A DNA stretch of 64,000 nt from Pelagivirga sediminicola (GCF_003072125.1 NZ_QCYH01000001.1:124001-188000); one strand, 5' to 3'; positions 53,426 to 62,685 are shown, numbered from the stretch's first letter. A program made the numbers and translations. Notes: generated by a model not told the origin, from the sequence alone.

Positions 53426-54112
53426 GTGACGGGGATTGACGGGGTAAAAGGGCGTGCCGGGTTTGCGGCGCTTGCCATCATCTGCGCGCTGGCGCTTTCG
53501 AGCTGCGCGCGCCCGCTGACGCCGAACGAGCGGGCCTTCGCTGCCGATGTCCTTGGCCCTGGCCTCGATGTCGAAAAAGTGCGCATCGCGCGCGGATTTA
53601 CCCCGCTGCCGCCCGCGCCGCCTGAGCCCGATACCTCGGATCTCTATCCCGTGATCGCCGAGAATCAGATCAGCGGCCTGTGCGACCGCACATCGCCCGA
53701 ACCGCGCAGCGGCCCGCCGCCCGGCTGGGCCCTCTGGAGCCGCGTTCACATGAGCCGCGAATTCTATCGCGCCGATCTGGCGCCGGACTGGCCCCGGTCC
53801 ACGCGTTTTCCCCAGGCGCTGGTGCTGGCCCATGAGCTGGTCCATGTCTGGCAGTGGCAGCACCGCCGCGTCACCGGCTATCGCCCCGCCCGCGCCGCGT
53901 TCGAAAGCCTGATCAACATGGATCCCTATTTCTATGTGCCGGGGCCGGATGCGAGTTTTCTCAGGTTCGGGTTCGAACAACAGGCCGCGCTGCTGGAGGA
54001 TTACGTCTGCTACGCGCTCTACGATCCTGCCGCGCCCCGCCGGGCCGAGCTGCGCCGGCTTCTGGCGCCCTATTTCCCGGTCGACCGGTTGGACGCCGCC
54101 ACGGCGCAATAG
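53426..54112 (+). CDS. Predicted lipoprotein with an HExxH-like motif
   Basis: A 228-aa protein. A GTG start with GGAAGGG 8 bases upstream gives a short basic segment, a hydrophobic stretch and lipobox ALSSC with Cys27. LAHELVHVWQWQHR (His136-Glu-Leu-Val-His140) fits a zinc metallopeptidase motif, and downstream EQQAALLEDYVCY could supply the third ligand. Such proteins are found near outer-membrane genes but this one is not characterised to my knowledge. The longer frame from 53357 is less likely. Confidence 0.68.
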   Translation: MTGIDGVKGRAGFAALAIICALALSSCARPLTPNERAFAADVLGPGLDVEKVRIARGFTPLPPAPPEPDTSDLYPVIAENQISGLCDRTSPEPRSGPPPGWALWSRVHMSREFYRADLAPDWPRSTRFPQALVLAHELVHVWQWQHRRVTGYRPARAAFESLINMDPYFYVPGPDASFLRFGFEQQAALLEDYVCYALYDPAAPRRAELRRLLAPYFPVDRLDAATAQ

Positions 54113-54220
54113 CGGCGGGGTGCGGCAGGTCGGTTTCGCCATATGTAATGTCGGATGGGCCGCGCGCGGCATGCTGGACATGATAGAACCGGGTCAAGAA
54201 ATGCCATGGAGTCGCAGCGC

Positions 54221-56728
54221 ATGAAAACCAAAGTCAAAGCCCTCGTCGTCGGCGGCGGTGCCGTCGGCACCTCGATCGCCTATCATCTGGCCAAGGCGGG
54301 CTGGGATGACGTCATGCTGCTGGAGCGCGACGAGCTGACCAGCGGCAGCACATGGCACGCGGCGGGCCTGCTGCCTTATTTCAACATGAGCTACGCGACG
54401 ACCCACATTCACGACTATTCGATCAAGTTCTACAAGACGCTGGAGGAGGAGACGGGCCTGAACGCCGGCTTTGCCGTGGTCGGCAACCTGCGCATGGCCC
54501 AGACCGAGGAGCGGATGGACGAATACCGCCTCTACGCCTCCACCGCCGAGACCTGCGGCGTCCCCTACGAGTGGATGACCCCCGAGCAGATCAAGGCGAA
54601 ATGGCCATTGATCCGCACGGATGACCTCAAGGGCGCGCTCTATCACCAGACCGACGGCTACATTAACCCCGCCGACGTCACCATGGCGATGGCCAAAGGC
54701 GCCCGCCAGCGCGGCGTGATGATCGAGCGCAAATGGCAGGCCGATGCGTTCCACTGGACCGGCGAAGCGTGGGAAGTGACCGCCACCAAGATGGTCGAGA
54801 AGGGCGGCAATCTGGTGCCGTCCGACGAGCAGGTCGTCATCACCGCCGAGCATGTCGTGACCGCCAGCGGCAACCACGCGCAACGCACTGCGAAGATGCT
54901 GGGCATCAAGATGCCCGCGATCCCGGTCGAGCATCAGTTCATCGTGATGGATCAGGATCCCGCGCTGGTCAAATTCCGCGCCGAGGGCAATGTCGAACAT
55001 CCCGTCATCCGCGACGCCGACGCGCAAAGCTATGTCCGCGAGGAACGCGGCGGCTGGATCCTGGGCGTCTACGAGCCGAATGCGCCCGCGCGCTTTGAGC
55101 ATGGCGTGCCAGACAGCTTCCGCGCGGACCTGTTCCAGCTCGATCTGGAACGGATCGAGGATCAATACATGGCGATGAACCACCGCATCCCGTCCTGCGA
55201 GGAATGCGGGCTGAAGGACGATTTCAACGGCCCGATCTGCTACACCCCCGACGGCAACCCGCTGGTCGGCCCGGCGCCGGGCCTGCGCAACATGTGGCTG
55301 GCCGAAGGCTTCAGCTTTGGCATCACGGCAGCGGGCGGCACCGGCTATTACCTTGCCCAGATGATGGTGAACGGCGAGGCCGAGATCGACATGGCATCGC
55401 TGGACCCCAAGCGCTACTCCAGCAACTGGATGACCACCGAATTCGCCGCCCGCAAGAACGAGGAATGCTACGAGCACGTCTATATCCTGCACCACCCCGA
55501 CGAGGAGCGCCCGGCCTGCCGCCCGCTGCGCACCGCCCCCGCCTATGACCGGCAAAAAGCGCGCGGCGCGCAGTTCGGTTTTGTCAACGGCTGGGAGCGG
55601 CCGAACTATTACGGCCCACTAGACGCGCCCGAGAATTTCGACCACGACGCGCGGTCCTTCCGCCGCGGCGGATGGTGGCAGCACGCGGTGGATGAGGCAC
55701 GCGCGGTCCGCGAGGGCGTCGGGCTAATCGACGGGACGGCGTTCTCAAAACATATCGTCAAGGGCCCCGGCGCGACCCGGTTCCTCGACTGGTTCACCTG
55801 CAACAAGCTGCCAAGGGTGGGCCGCATCAACCTGACCTATGCGCTGACCGAGTTCGGCACGACGCGCACCGAATACACCATCGTGCGGACGGGTGAGAAT
55901 GCCTATTACCTCGTCTCCGCCGGGGCCTGGACCGAATATGACGCCGATTTCCTGCGCAAGGCGGCGGAGGACAAGATAGAGGAATTCGGCTATATCGAGA
56001 TCCAGGACGTCACCACGCAATGGGGCGTCTTTGCCATTGCCGGTCCGAAATCGCGCGACGTTCTGAAGGACGTGATCATCGATGCCGATCCCGAAACGGC
56101 CCTGTCGAACAAGCGGTTCCCATGGCTGACGGCCCGCCAGATCGAACTGGGCATGTGCCCCGTCAACGCCATCCGCGTCGCCTATACCGGCGAGCTGGGT
56201 TGGGAGCTGCATCACCCGATGGAGATGCAGAACTACCTCTTTGACCTGCTGGAGAAGGCAGGGGAAAAGCACGGCATGAAGCTGGTCGGCGCCCGCGCGC
56301 AGAACTGGCTGCGGCAGGAAAAGAGCTATCGCGCCTTCGGCAACGAACTGGGCCGCGATGCGACCCCGCTGGAGGCCGATCTGCCGCGCTTTGTCGATCT
56401 GGAGAAGGAGTTCCACGGCAAGGAGGCGCTGATCGAAACGGGCATTCGCGCCAAGTGCTGCACCTTCCTGATCGACGGGCCGGACGACGCCGATCCCTGG
56501 GGCCGCGAGGTGCTCTATACGGCAGACGGCGAGCGCGTCGGCCGCCTGACCTCGGGCGGCTACTCGGTGGCCTTCGGCAAAAGCATCGGCATGGGCTACA
56601 TCAAGTCCGAACTGGTCGTCCCCGGCACGGTCCTCAAGGTCAAGATCATGGACCGGCTCTGGGACGCGACGGTGACCGAAGACAGCCCGTATGACCCGAA
56701 AAACGAGGTGATCCGCAAGGACGGATGA
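54221..56728 (+). CDS. Dimethylglycine/sarcosine dehydrogenase-type FAD and GcvT protein
   Basis: An 835-aa two-part enzyme. Residues 5-400 are a DAO-type flavoprotein: GGGAVG (11-16), and STWHAAG with His46, the residue that carries covalent FAD in this family. Residues about 430-835 are a GcvT-like tetrahydrofolate domain (GVGLIDGTAFSKHIVKGP, GYIEIQDVTTQWGVFAIAGP, AYTGELGWELHHP). It demethylates N-methyl glycines such as dimethylglycine and passes the one-carbon unit to folate. The ATG at 54221 with GGAG 9 bases upstream is preferred over ATG 54206. Confidence 0.88.
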   Translation: MKTKVKALVVGGGAVGTSIAYHLAKAGWDDVMLLERDELTSGSTWHAAGLLPYFNMSYATTHIHDYSIKFYKTLEEETGLNAGFAVVGNLRMAQTEERMDEYRLYASTAETCGVPYEWMTPEQIKAKWPLIRTDDLKGALYHQTDGYINPADVTMAMAKGARQRGVMIERKWQADAFHWTGEAWEVTATKMVEKGGNLVPSDEQVVITAEHVVTASGNHAQRTAKMLGIKMPAIPVEHQFIVMDQDPALVKFRAEGNVEHPVIRDADAQSYVREERGGWILGVYEPNAPARFEHGVPDSFRADLFQLDLERIEDQYMAMNHRIPSCEECGLKDDFNGPICYTPDGNPLVGPAPGLRNMWLAEGFSFGITAAGGTGYYLAQMMVNGEAEIDMASLDPKRYSSNWMTTEFAARKNEECYEHVYILHHPDEERPACRPLRTAPAYDRQKARGAQFGFVNGWERPNYYGPLDAPENFDHDARSFRRGGWWQHAVDEARAVREGVGLIDGTAFSKHIVKGPGATRFLDWFTCNKLPRVGRINLTYALTEFGTTRTEYTIVRTGENAYYLVSAGAWTEYDADFLRKAAEDKIEEFGYIEIQDVTTQWGVFAIAGPKSRDVLKDVIIDADPETALSNKRFPWLTARQIELGMCPVNAIRVAYTGELGWELHHPMEMQNYLFDLLEKAGEKHGMKLVGARAQNWLRQEKSYRAFGNELGRDATPLEADLPRFVDLEKEFHGKEALIETGIRAKCCTFLIDGPDDADPWGREVLYTADGERVGRLTSGGYSVAFGKSIGMGYIKSELVVPGTVLKVKIMDRLWDATVTEDSPYDPKNEVIRKDG

Positions 56729-57295
56729 AACCGCTGCGCCCGTGCCGCGCGACCCGACGCGCGGCACGAGTGCGCCCTCTTGGCCGCCGACGTCGCAGGG
56801 CTCGGCTGCCATGTGTTGGCCGCGCAATGTGCCATTAACCTTCACCGGACTGGCGACAGCGCAGCTTGCGCCAGAGGCGGTTTCGCTGAGGGATAACGCG
56901 CACGCCTTTTCATTCGCTAACAGGCGCTCGAGAAGCGAAGTCAGAACCGGTCCGGATCGTCGCCAAGTGGGCCGCGGCGGGCGCCCATGCCAGAACAGGC
57001 CGCCGTTTCCGGTATGGCGTGTTATAGATGCAGCTCAAATCCTGGGGAAATTAGCTCCGGCGGTAGGGGGCTATCCGCTTGGCTAAACCACATTGATTCC
57101 AAAGAAAAATTTCACGCGACTGTACGCTGATCTTGGTCGGACTCCAGAATGTGCCCGGAGTCGTGACGTACTTCGAGCACTGTTTCAAGCATCAAAATGC
57201 CGGGCCGCAAAAACAGTCCGGTAGCCTTGACCAAGCCCTTTGCCGGATGTGTGGAAGAAAAGTGATAGTAAAAACCAAAGACGTTGCGAAGAAGG
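56729..57295. other. 567-bp gap at the left edge of the phage-like element
   Basis: No credible gene. The first 300 bases still look like host DNA. At 57054-57068 lies the left copy of a tRNA-3'-end-like repeat, followed at 57070-57093 by GCTATCCGCTTGGCTAAACC, which resembles the reverse complement of a tRNA D-arm (compare tRNA-Gln in this window). From 57112 to 57295 a reverse frame follows the next gene, but no family is recognisable. Confidence 0.5.
57054..57068. repeat. Left copy of a 15-bp attachment-like repeat
   Basis: GCTCCGGCGGTAGGG matches 62866-62880 exactly. Including mismatches, the likeness extends left to CTGGG (22 of 27 bases). On the reverse strand it reads CCCTACCGCCGGAGC, the sort of sequence found at the 3' end of tRNA-Asn genes (T-stem plus acceptor). 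This copy lacks the CCA. Confidence 0.5.
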
Positions 57296-57604
57296 TCACA
57301 CCTCGGACGCTCTGCGTTCGAGCCGGACACTTAGCTTGTAGGGGGCGGTCTCAGTGAGGACGACAATATCTCCCTCTTGGGCGTCTGAAGCCGCCAGGAA
57401 ACGCCGCACCCACCGGCGTCCTCGGAAGATCGACTTGGAACCGTCGATATCGGTGACCACATGTTGCGGTCCGCCCCAATCGATCTCGATTTGGCGTGGA
57501 GCAGCTTCTGATTTGTTTTTTCCCCCGATCACATCCTGCGGAAACGCATCCATGAACTTCGAGAGATTGATATGATTGTTGCGAACGTTTGGACCGGCAC
57601 CCAT
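57296..57604 (-). CDS. Small protein of unknown function, possibly B3-like DNA-binding fold
   Basis: A 102-aa protein. HINLSKFMDAFPQDVIGGKN, then WGGPQHVVTDIDGSKSIFRG and GDIVVLTETAPYKLSVRLER, suggest a compact beta-barrel of the kind found in small phage- or restriction-associated proteins. The first six or seven residues (MGAGPNV) are read from sequence that encodes the primase on the other strand, so the natural start has probably been replaced at a deletion junction. It overlaps the divergent primase gene by 33 bases, which is abnormal. Confidence 0.55.
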   Translation of the reverse strand: MGAGPNVRNNHINLSKFMDAFPQDVIGGKNKSEAAPRQIEIDWGGPQHVVTDIDGSKSIFRGRRWVRRFLAASDAQEGDIVVLTETAPYKLSVRLERRASEV

Positions 57605-58873
57605 TGGCGCGCCGACGACCGTCTAGACCATATGACCCGCACACGGGCTTACCTGCGCAAACGCGCCGAGGATCTGATGATCTGGGCAGAACGCAAAGGC
57701 AAAGAATTGATTGAGGCCGATCCAAAGAAAGGGGAGCAAGAGGCCGCAAAGCTGAAAGCATGGGCAAGGGACCAAGGCAAGACACTGCGCCATAAAAACA
57801 CCGTGGCCGCTATCGAAAGCCTTGCGAGATCGAACCCGGCGAGCGTGGCGGCACCAGATGATTTTGACGGCGACCGCCTCTTGTTAGGAACGCCGGGCGG
57901 CACCGTTGACTTACGCACTGGCGAACTGCGCGAGGCGCAGCGCGAACACATGGTGACAAAACAGACCACAATCGCGGCTGCCAATCCGGGGGGCGTGCCG
58001 CAACGATGGCTGCAATTCATGGCCGAAATCTTTGACGGCGATCAAGAGATCATCGGCTTCATGCAGCGCGCGGCAGGCTATGCACTGACCGGGATGACTA
58101 CAGAACACAAGTTGCTGTTTCTCTATGGCACAGGTCGCAACGGTAAATCGGTTTTCCTCAATACGCTGTTCGATATCTGGGGCGACTACGCGCGCCGAGC
58201 GGCGGCAGAAACCTTCCTGAATACGATGGGCGATAAGCACGGCACCGGCATCGCGGGATTGCAGGGCGCGAGACTGGTGGCAGGATCAGAGTTGCCGAAA
58301 GGTAAAACATGGGATGAGGCGGTTATCAAAGACCTCACTGGCGGTGATGTAATGTCGGGCCGATTCATGCGCGGTGATTACTTTGACTTTTCGCCGCACC
58401 TGACGCTGATGATTGCCGGAAACAATCAACCGTCATTCCGGGGCGTTGATGAGGCAATCCGTGCGCGTGTCGTGCTGGTGCCTTTCCTTGTCACCATACC
58501 GGCAGAGAGGCGTGATAAGGACTTGCCTGATAAATTGAAGGCCGAGGCACCGGCTATCTTGCGATGGGCGATTGAAGGCGCGCTGGAATGGCAGAAACGC
58601 GGGTTGGACGTTCCGGCCAGCATTGTCGCGGCATCGACTGAATACATGGATGACGAAGACACCCTGGCGCAATTCCTAACGGATGAAACAGCCGAGGATG
58701 CGCACGGCTTCCTTACCACAACCGACCTGCACCAGCGGTTCGTGTATTGGTGCGACCGTCAGGGGCTGCATTCATGGACCGCCCGAACGTTGCAAAAGGA
58801 AATGAAGGGCAGAGGCTTTCAGGACCATCGCAAAACCCACGGACGAGGCTTTGTCGGGATCAAGCTACGCTAG
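57572..58873 (+). CDS. P4-type primase-helicase, N-terminally truncated
   Basis: A 433-aa protein. After six odd residues (MIVANV) the sequence enters in the middle of a D5_N domain (WTGTHWRADDRLDHMTRTRA). The superfamily-3 helicase follows: Walker A GTGRNGKS (186-193), then VAGSELPKGKTWDEAVIKDLTGGD and LMIAGNNQPSF (sensor). The C-terminal domain (LAQFLTDETAEDAHGFLTTT) is complete. The primase half (prim-pol) normally found before D5_N is missing; full proteins are about twice this length. It could still act as a helicase. The stop is followed directly by the iterons. Confidence 0.75.
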   Translation: MIVANVWTGTHWRADDRLDHMTRTRAYLRKRAEDLMIWAERKGKELIEADPKKGEQEAAKLKAWARDQGKTLRHKNTVAAIESLARSNPASVAAPDDFDGDRLLLGTPGGTVDLRTGELREAQREHMVTKQTTIAAANPGGVPQRWLQFMAEIFDGDQEIIGFMQRAAGYALTGMTTEHKLLFLYGTGRNGKSVFLNTLFDIWGDYARRAAAETFLNTMGDKHGTGIAGLQGARLVAGSELPKGKTWDEAVIKDLTGGDVMSGRFMRGDYFDFSPHLTLMIAGNNQPSFRGVDEAIRARVVLVPFLVTIPAERRDKDLPDKLKAEAPAILRWAIEGALEWQKRGLDVPASIVAASTEYMDDEDTLAQFLTDETAEDAHGFLTTTDLHQRFVYWCDRQGLHSWTARTLQKEMKGRGFQDHRKTHGRGFVGIKLR

Positions 58874-58875
58874 AC

Positions 58876-58977
58876 TATGACGCTTATGACGCTTCGTCCC
58901 TTATTGACCGTATAGTGCAAAAACGAACCTAAATTCCTTATACGGTCTATATAGGCCAATGCGTCATATCCGTCATA
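58876..58977. repeat. 102-bp dyad with four TATGACG iterons (candidate replication origin)
   Basis: TATGACG occurs at 58876-58882 and 58885-58891, and as its reverse complement at 58962-58968 and 58971-58977, each pair spaced 9 bases apart. Inside, GACCGTATA (58906-58914) is the exact inverted repeat of TATACGGTC (58939-58947). All of these share one centre at 58926.5; over the first 39 positions of each arm 31 match, with a centre of about 24 AT-rich bases. The place, just after a P4-type helicase gene and before the terminase genes, fits an origin; a packaging site or operator is also possible. Confidence 0.7.
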
Positions 58978-59200
58978 GTCGCCCGGTGGCATCGCAGCAC
59001 GATGGGCGCAAACGATAGTTGCGAATGGCTCGCAAAAATAACAGATTTTCGGGCTTTTTTCTGTTCAATTCGCGCCGATAGTTTGATTTATACTCACTTT
59101 TCCTAATCATAACTACCGTTGTAAAACAAATACTTAGCTTTCGCTATGGTGTAGTATGTGCTATTAGGGGCGCGACAGGGGAACAAAGGCACCAGATAGC
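58978..59200. other. AT-rich leader of the packaging/capsid genes
   Basis: No gene. The sequence from about 59030 to 59165 is much AT-richer than the rest of the window and likely holds the promoter for the terminase-capsid genes, but I could not fix one -35/-10 pair. Confidence 0.4.
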
Positions 59201-59566
59201 ATGGCGAAAGCACCACCACCGCCCGAATTTAGCACCCGCCGGGGAACAGGCGCGGTTGTCTTGGCTGGGGTAGACGGGCGCAGCCTGATGGCGCGCAGGT
59301 TCCGCGAAATCGTCACTGGCGTTGAAAGCGATCTAGGCGGCGATCTGACAGAGGCGCAAAAGCATCTGCTGGCACGCGCTGCAACGCTGGCCGTCTGGGC
59401 AGAGGAACGCGAGAGCGAACTTGCCAGCGGAAAGGACTTCGATGCAGTGCAATACGCGACCATATCCAACGCGCTGCGCCGTCTGCTGGCCGATCTGGGC
59501 CTTGATCGCGTGTCGCGCGATGTGACGCCGGATCTTGCCGAATACATCAAGGGCAAGGCGGTATGA
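59201..59566 (+). CDS. Putative terminase small subunit-like protein
   Basis: A 121-aa protein without recognised motifs. Its place directly before, and overlapping (ATGA), the large terminase gene suggests a small terminase subunit. The C-terminal helices (YATISNALRRLLADLGLDRV) resemble the oligomerisation region of P27-type small terminases, while the N-terminal part is Pro/Gly-rich. Function assigned from position; weak sequence support. Confidence 0.6.
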   Translation: MAKAPPPPEFSTRRGTGAVVLAGVDGRSLMARRFREIVTGVESDLGGDLTEAQKHLLARAATLAVWAEERESELASGKDFDAVQYATISNALRRLLADLGLDRVSRDVTPDLAEYIKGKAV

Positions 59567-60972
59567 GCGTTTCAATCATCGAAGCGATGACCGACGAAAA
59601 CCTGTTTGGCAACACCTTTGGCGCAGATAGCTTTGCAGCATGGCGCGCGCTGCTGGGGGCGTTCTATGGGCTTCCCCTTGATGATGAGGCGCAAGGCGTG
59701 GTGGAGAGCGTGACAGACCGCCAGAGCGGGCCGCACAAGGGCTTGCGGGAACTATGGGTTGCCGTAGGGCGGCGGGGCGGCAAGAGCCATGCGGCGGCAC
59801 TGCTGGCCGTCTATGAGGCGTGCTTTCGTGACCATCGCGACAAGCTGGCACCGGGCGAGGTGGCAACCGTTATGGTGATCGCGAGCGACCGCCGACAGGC
59901 GCGAACCGTCATGCGCTACATCGCCGGGCTGGTAAAGGACAACCCGATGCTTAGCCGGATGGTGCGCCGTGAGAACTCCGAGATAATCGAATTCAACAAC
60001 CGTTCAGCTATCGAGGTTCACACCGCCAGTCACCGGGCCGTGAGGGGCTACACGTTGGCGGCGGTTATTCTGGATGAAATCGCGTTCTGGCACAGTGATG
60101 GCGCAAACCCTGATGTTGAGGTTGTCGCGGCGCTGCGCCCGGCGCTGGCAACGCTGGATGGCCGGTTGATTGGCATATCTTCGCCCTATGCGCGCCGGGG
60201 CGTCCTATGGGACACCTACAGGCGGCACTATGGGCAGGACCGCGACCGCGTATTGGTAGCGCAAGCGCCTAGTCGGATAATGAACCCGACCTTGCCGCAG
60301 CGCGTGATTGATGACGCGATGAACGATGACGCGGCGCGGGCATCGGCTGAATATCTGGCGCAGTTTCGCACGGATATTGAGGCGTTTCTTTCGATCGAGG
60401 TTGTGTCGCTGGCGCAGCGGCAAGAGCCGATGGAGATACCGCGTCAACGGGGCATCAAGTATTGGGCCTTTGTTGATCCAAGCGGAGGCGGTGCGGATGA
60501 ATTCACGATTGCCATAGGCCACCGGGACAAGGGCGGCATGGTGGTTGTGGATGCGGTGCGGGGGCGCAAGGGCAACCCGGCGGCGATCACGGCTGACTTT
60601 TGCGCGCTGGCGAAAACCTACGGCATCACAGCGGTATACGGCGACCGTTACGGCGCGGAATGGGTGCGCACTGAATTCCGGCGGCACACCGTTGCTTATC
60701 TGAATTCGCCCGGCACCCGTTCAGAGCTCTATCTAAGCATGGGCCAGGCGTTGAACGCGGGCAGGGCGGAGTTGCCACCATGTGAGATGATCGAGCGTCA
60801 GCTTTGCGCCTTGGAGCGCCGCACGTCGCGCGGGGGCCGTGATCTTATCGACCACCCGCCCGGCGGACATGATGACCGCGCCAATGCGGCGGCGGGGCTT
60901 GTGGCGTTGCTGGGGAGCGACAAGCGCCCGGATGTAACTTCTAGAACGAAACAACTTAGAGGCTTGATTTAA
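59563..60972 (+). CDS. Phage terminase large subunit
   Basis: A 469-aa DNA-packaging motor. Walker A is GRRGGKS (69-75), Walker B with the catalytic Glu is VILDE (168-172), and a coupling-type motif follows in LIGISSPYARRG. The RNase H-like nuclease domain starts at WAFVDPSGGGADEFTIAIGH and ends with HPPGGHDDRANAAAGL, carrying the expected Asp residues. Both activities look intact and the length is normal. It overlaps its neighbours on both sides by one to four bases. Confidence 0.9.
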   Translation: MSVSIIEAMTDENLFGNTFGADSFAAWRALLGAFYGLPLDDEAQGVVESVTDRQSGPHKGLRELWVAVGRRGGKSHAAALLAVYEACFRDHRDKLAPGEVATVMVIASDRRQARTVMRYIAGLVKDNPMLSRMVRRENSEIIEFNNRSAIEVHTASHRAVRGYTLAAVILDEIAFWHSDGANPDVEVVAALRPALATLDGRLIGISSPYARRGVLWDTYRRHYGQDRDRVLVAQAPSRIMNPTLPQRVIDDAMNDDAARASAEYLAQFRTDIEAFLSIEVVSLAQRQEPMEIPRQRGIKYWAFVDPSGGGADEFTIAIGHRDKGGMVVVDAVRGRKGNPAAITADFCALAKTYGITAVYGDRYGAEWVRTEFRRHTVAYLNSPGTRSELYLSMGQALNAGRAELPPCEMIERQLCALERRTSRGGRDLIDHPPGGHDDRANAAAGLVALLGSDKRPDVTSRTKQLRGLI

Positions 60973-61472
60973 TGGCTGACGAAAATGACGAACACAACGT
61001 TGAAGGGCTGCTGCGCAAAAACGCGGAACTATTGGCGGACATCAAGACACTGAAGGGCCGCGTTGCAACGCTGGAAGCAGAGCGGGACGCGGCGCAAGAG
61101 GCGCGGGACACGGCCAATGCCGAGGTGCAGCGCGTCAAGCTGGATGAGCCGCTTGAAAACAGCGTTGCCAGCATGTTTTCGGTGCCGTGGCGGATCATGC
61201 GCCCGGTCATCGAGGAACATTTCAAGTTTGATCTGGGCGAGGACGGCAAGCCGGTGTTTTCGGATATCGAGGGCAACCCGGTTTCGCTGGGCGAGCGGGA
61301 CGCGGTATTTGCGCCGGATGATTTGCGTCAAGCCATGATGGCCGTGCCTGACCTTGCGGCAGCGATGCGACCACCGCGCGGCGGCGGGGCGCGTGGTAAT
61401 GATGGCGGCGTGTCGCCTACGCCCGTTAAGTCTGGATCGGAAAAAGTTGCGCCGCGACTTGGATTGCGGTAG
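60972..61472 (+). CDS. Coiled-coil protein between terminase and capsid (scaffold-like)
   Basis: A 166-aa protein. Residues about 10-55 form a strong coiled coil (LLRKNAELLADIKTLKGRVA and on). The middle has MFSVPWRIMRPVIEEHFKFD and the tail is Gly/Pro-rich. Its place before the major capsid gene and its helical, charged nature recall scaffolding or decoration proteins. It does not look like a portal (too short) or a protease. It starts within the terminase stop (TAATG). Confidence 0.6.
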   Translation: MADENDEHNVEGLLRKNAELLADIKTLKGRVATLEAERDAAQEARDTANAEVQRVKLDEPLENSVASMFSVPWRIMRPVIEEHFKFDLGEDGKPVFSDIEGNPVSLGERDAVFAPDDLRQAMMAVPDLAAAMRPPRGGGARGNDGGVSPTPVKSGSEKVAPRLGLR

Positions 61473-61601
61473 TATGATACCACATTGCGCGACATGGCTT
61501 GTGGCCGGTTCGCGCAATGTAATCCGCCGCTAAGCGGCACCGGACGCGGCCTTGTGGGCTGCACCGTCATATCCCTTAAAATTGAATATGAGGTGCCAGC
61601 T

Positions 61602-62582
61602 ATGGCCGTTACACGTCTAACCGATGTGGTGATTCCGCAAGAATTCACCGATTACACCGTTCAAAATTCGATGGAGACCAGCGCGCTTGTTCAAAGCGGC
61701 GTTGCCGCACGAAATGGCGAGATCGAGGCGCAACTGAAAGCCGGGGCAGAGTCTTTTACCGTTCCGTTCTGGAATGATCTGTCTGACGAGGAAGCGGACA
61801 TTGTGTCTGACGATCCGAACACCGACAGCACCCCGGCAAAGATCGGCACCGGCAAGCAAGTCGTGCGCAAAGCGTTCCTTCACAAGTCATGGTCCGCCAT
61901 GAACCTTGCCAGCGAACTTTCGGGCGATGATGCGCTGAAGCGAATTCAGAACCGCACTACCGCCTATTGGACGCGGCAGACGCAACGGCGCTTGATTGCC
62001 AGTCTGAATGGGATCCTTGCCGACAACGAGGCGAACGATGCGGGCGACATGCCGGAAGATATTACGGCAGGACCAGACGGAAATTTCAGCGTCGGAGCCG
62101 TGATTGACGCCGCCGGGACACTTGGCGACCAGATGGGCGCGTTGTCTGCCATTGCGGTTCACTCGGATACCTACAAGCTGATCCTGAAATCTGATGCGGT
62201 CGAGTATGTGCCAAGCCAGGGCGGCACAATCGCCACCTATCGCGGGATGGCGCTGATTGTGGATGATCTGTTGCCGGTAACGGCTGGCGATTACACAAGC
62301 GTTCTTTTCGGGGCCGGTGCCGTGGGGTGGGGAATGACTGCACCGCGCATTGCGGAGGGAACAGAGATTGAGAGCAAGCCGAGCGCTGGTAACCGCGGCG
62401 GGCAACAGGTTCTGCACAGTCGTGTGAATCTGGCGATCCATCCGGCGGGTTTTACGTGGCAGGAATCTGCCGTTGTCGGGGAGAGCGCGACCATTGCTGA
62501 ACTCGCCGAGCCGACGAACTGGAATCGCGTTGTCGAGCGAAAGGCGGTGCCGCTGGCATTCCTGAAGCACAAGTTAGGCTGA
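61602..62582 (+). CDS. Major capsid protein (HK97-fold type)
   Basis: A 326-aa protein. AVTRLTDVVIPQEFTDYTVQ at the start, KQVVRKAFLHKSWSAMNLAS, then GAVIDAAGTLGDQMGALSAI and a C-terminal half with MALIVDDLLPVTAGDYTSVL and HSRVNLAIHPAGFTWQ match phage major capsid proteins of the P22/HK97-like coat group. GAGGTG lies 7 bases before the ATG at 61602. Complete by length and composition. A 129-base leader separates it from the coiled-coil gene. Confidence 0.85.
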   Translation: MAVTRLTDVVIPQEFTDYTVQNSMETSALVQSGVAARNGEIEAQLKAGAESFTVPFWNDLSDEEADIVSDDPNTDSTPAKIGTGKQVVRKAFLHKSWSAMNLASELSGDDALKRIQNRTTAYWTRQTQRRLIASLNGILADNEANDAGDMPEDITAGPDGNFSVGAVIDAAGTLGDQMGALSAIAVHSDTYKLILKSDAVEYVPSQGGTIATYRGMALIVDDLLPVTAGDYTSVLFGAGAVGWGMTAPRIAEGTEIESKPSAGNRGGQQVLHSRVNLAIHPAGFTWQESAVVGESATIAELAEPTNWNRVVERKAVPLAFLKHKLG

Positions 62583-62685
62583 TTGCGCCAGCACCGAGCG
62601 TAGTTGCAAAGCAATCCACCAGTGGGCGGAGTGTTATCACCCACACGATGCGGCCTTATTGTAAGGTTTGAGGCTGGTATCGAGA

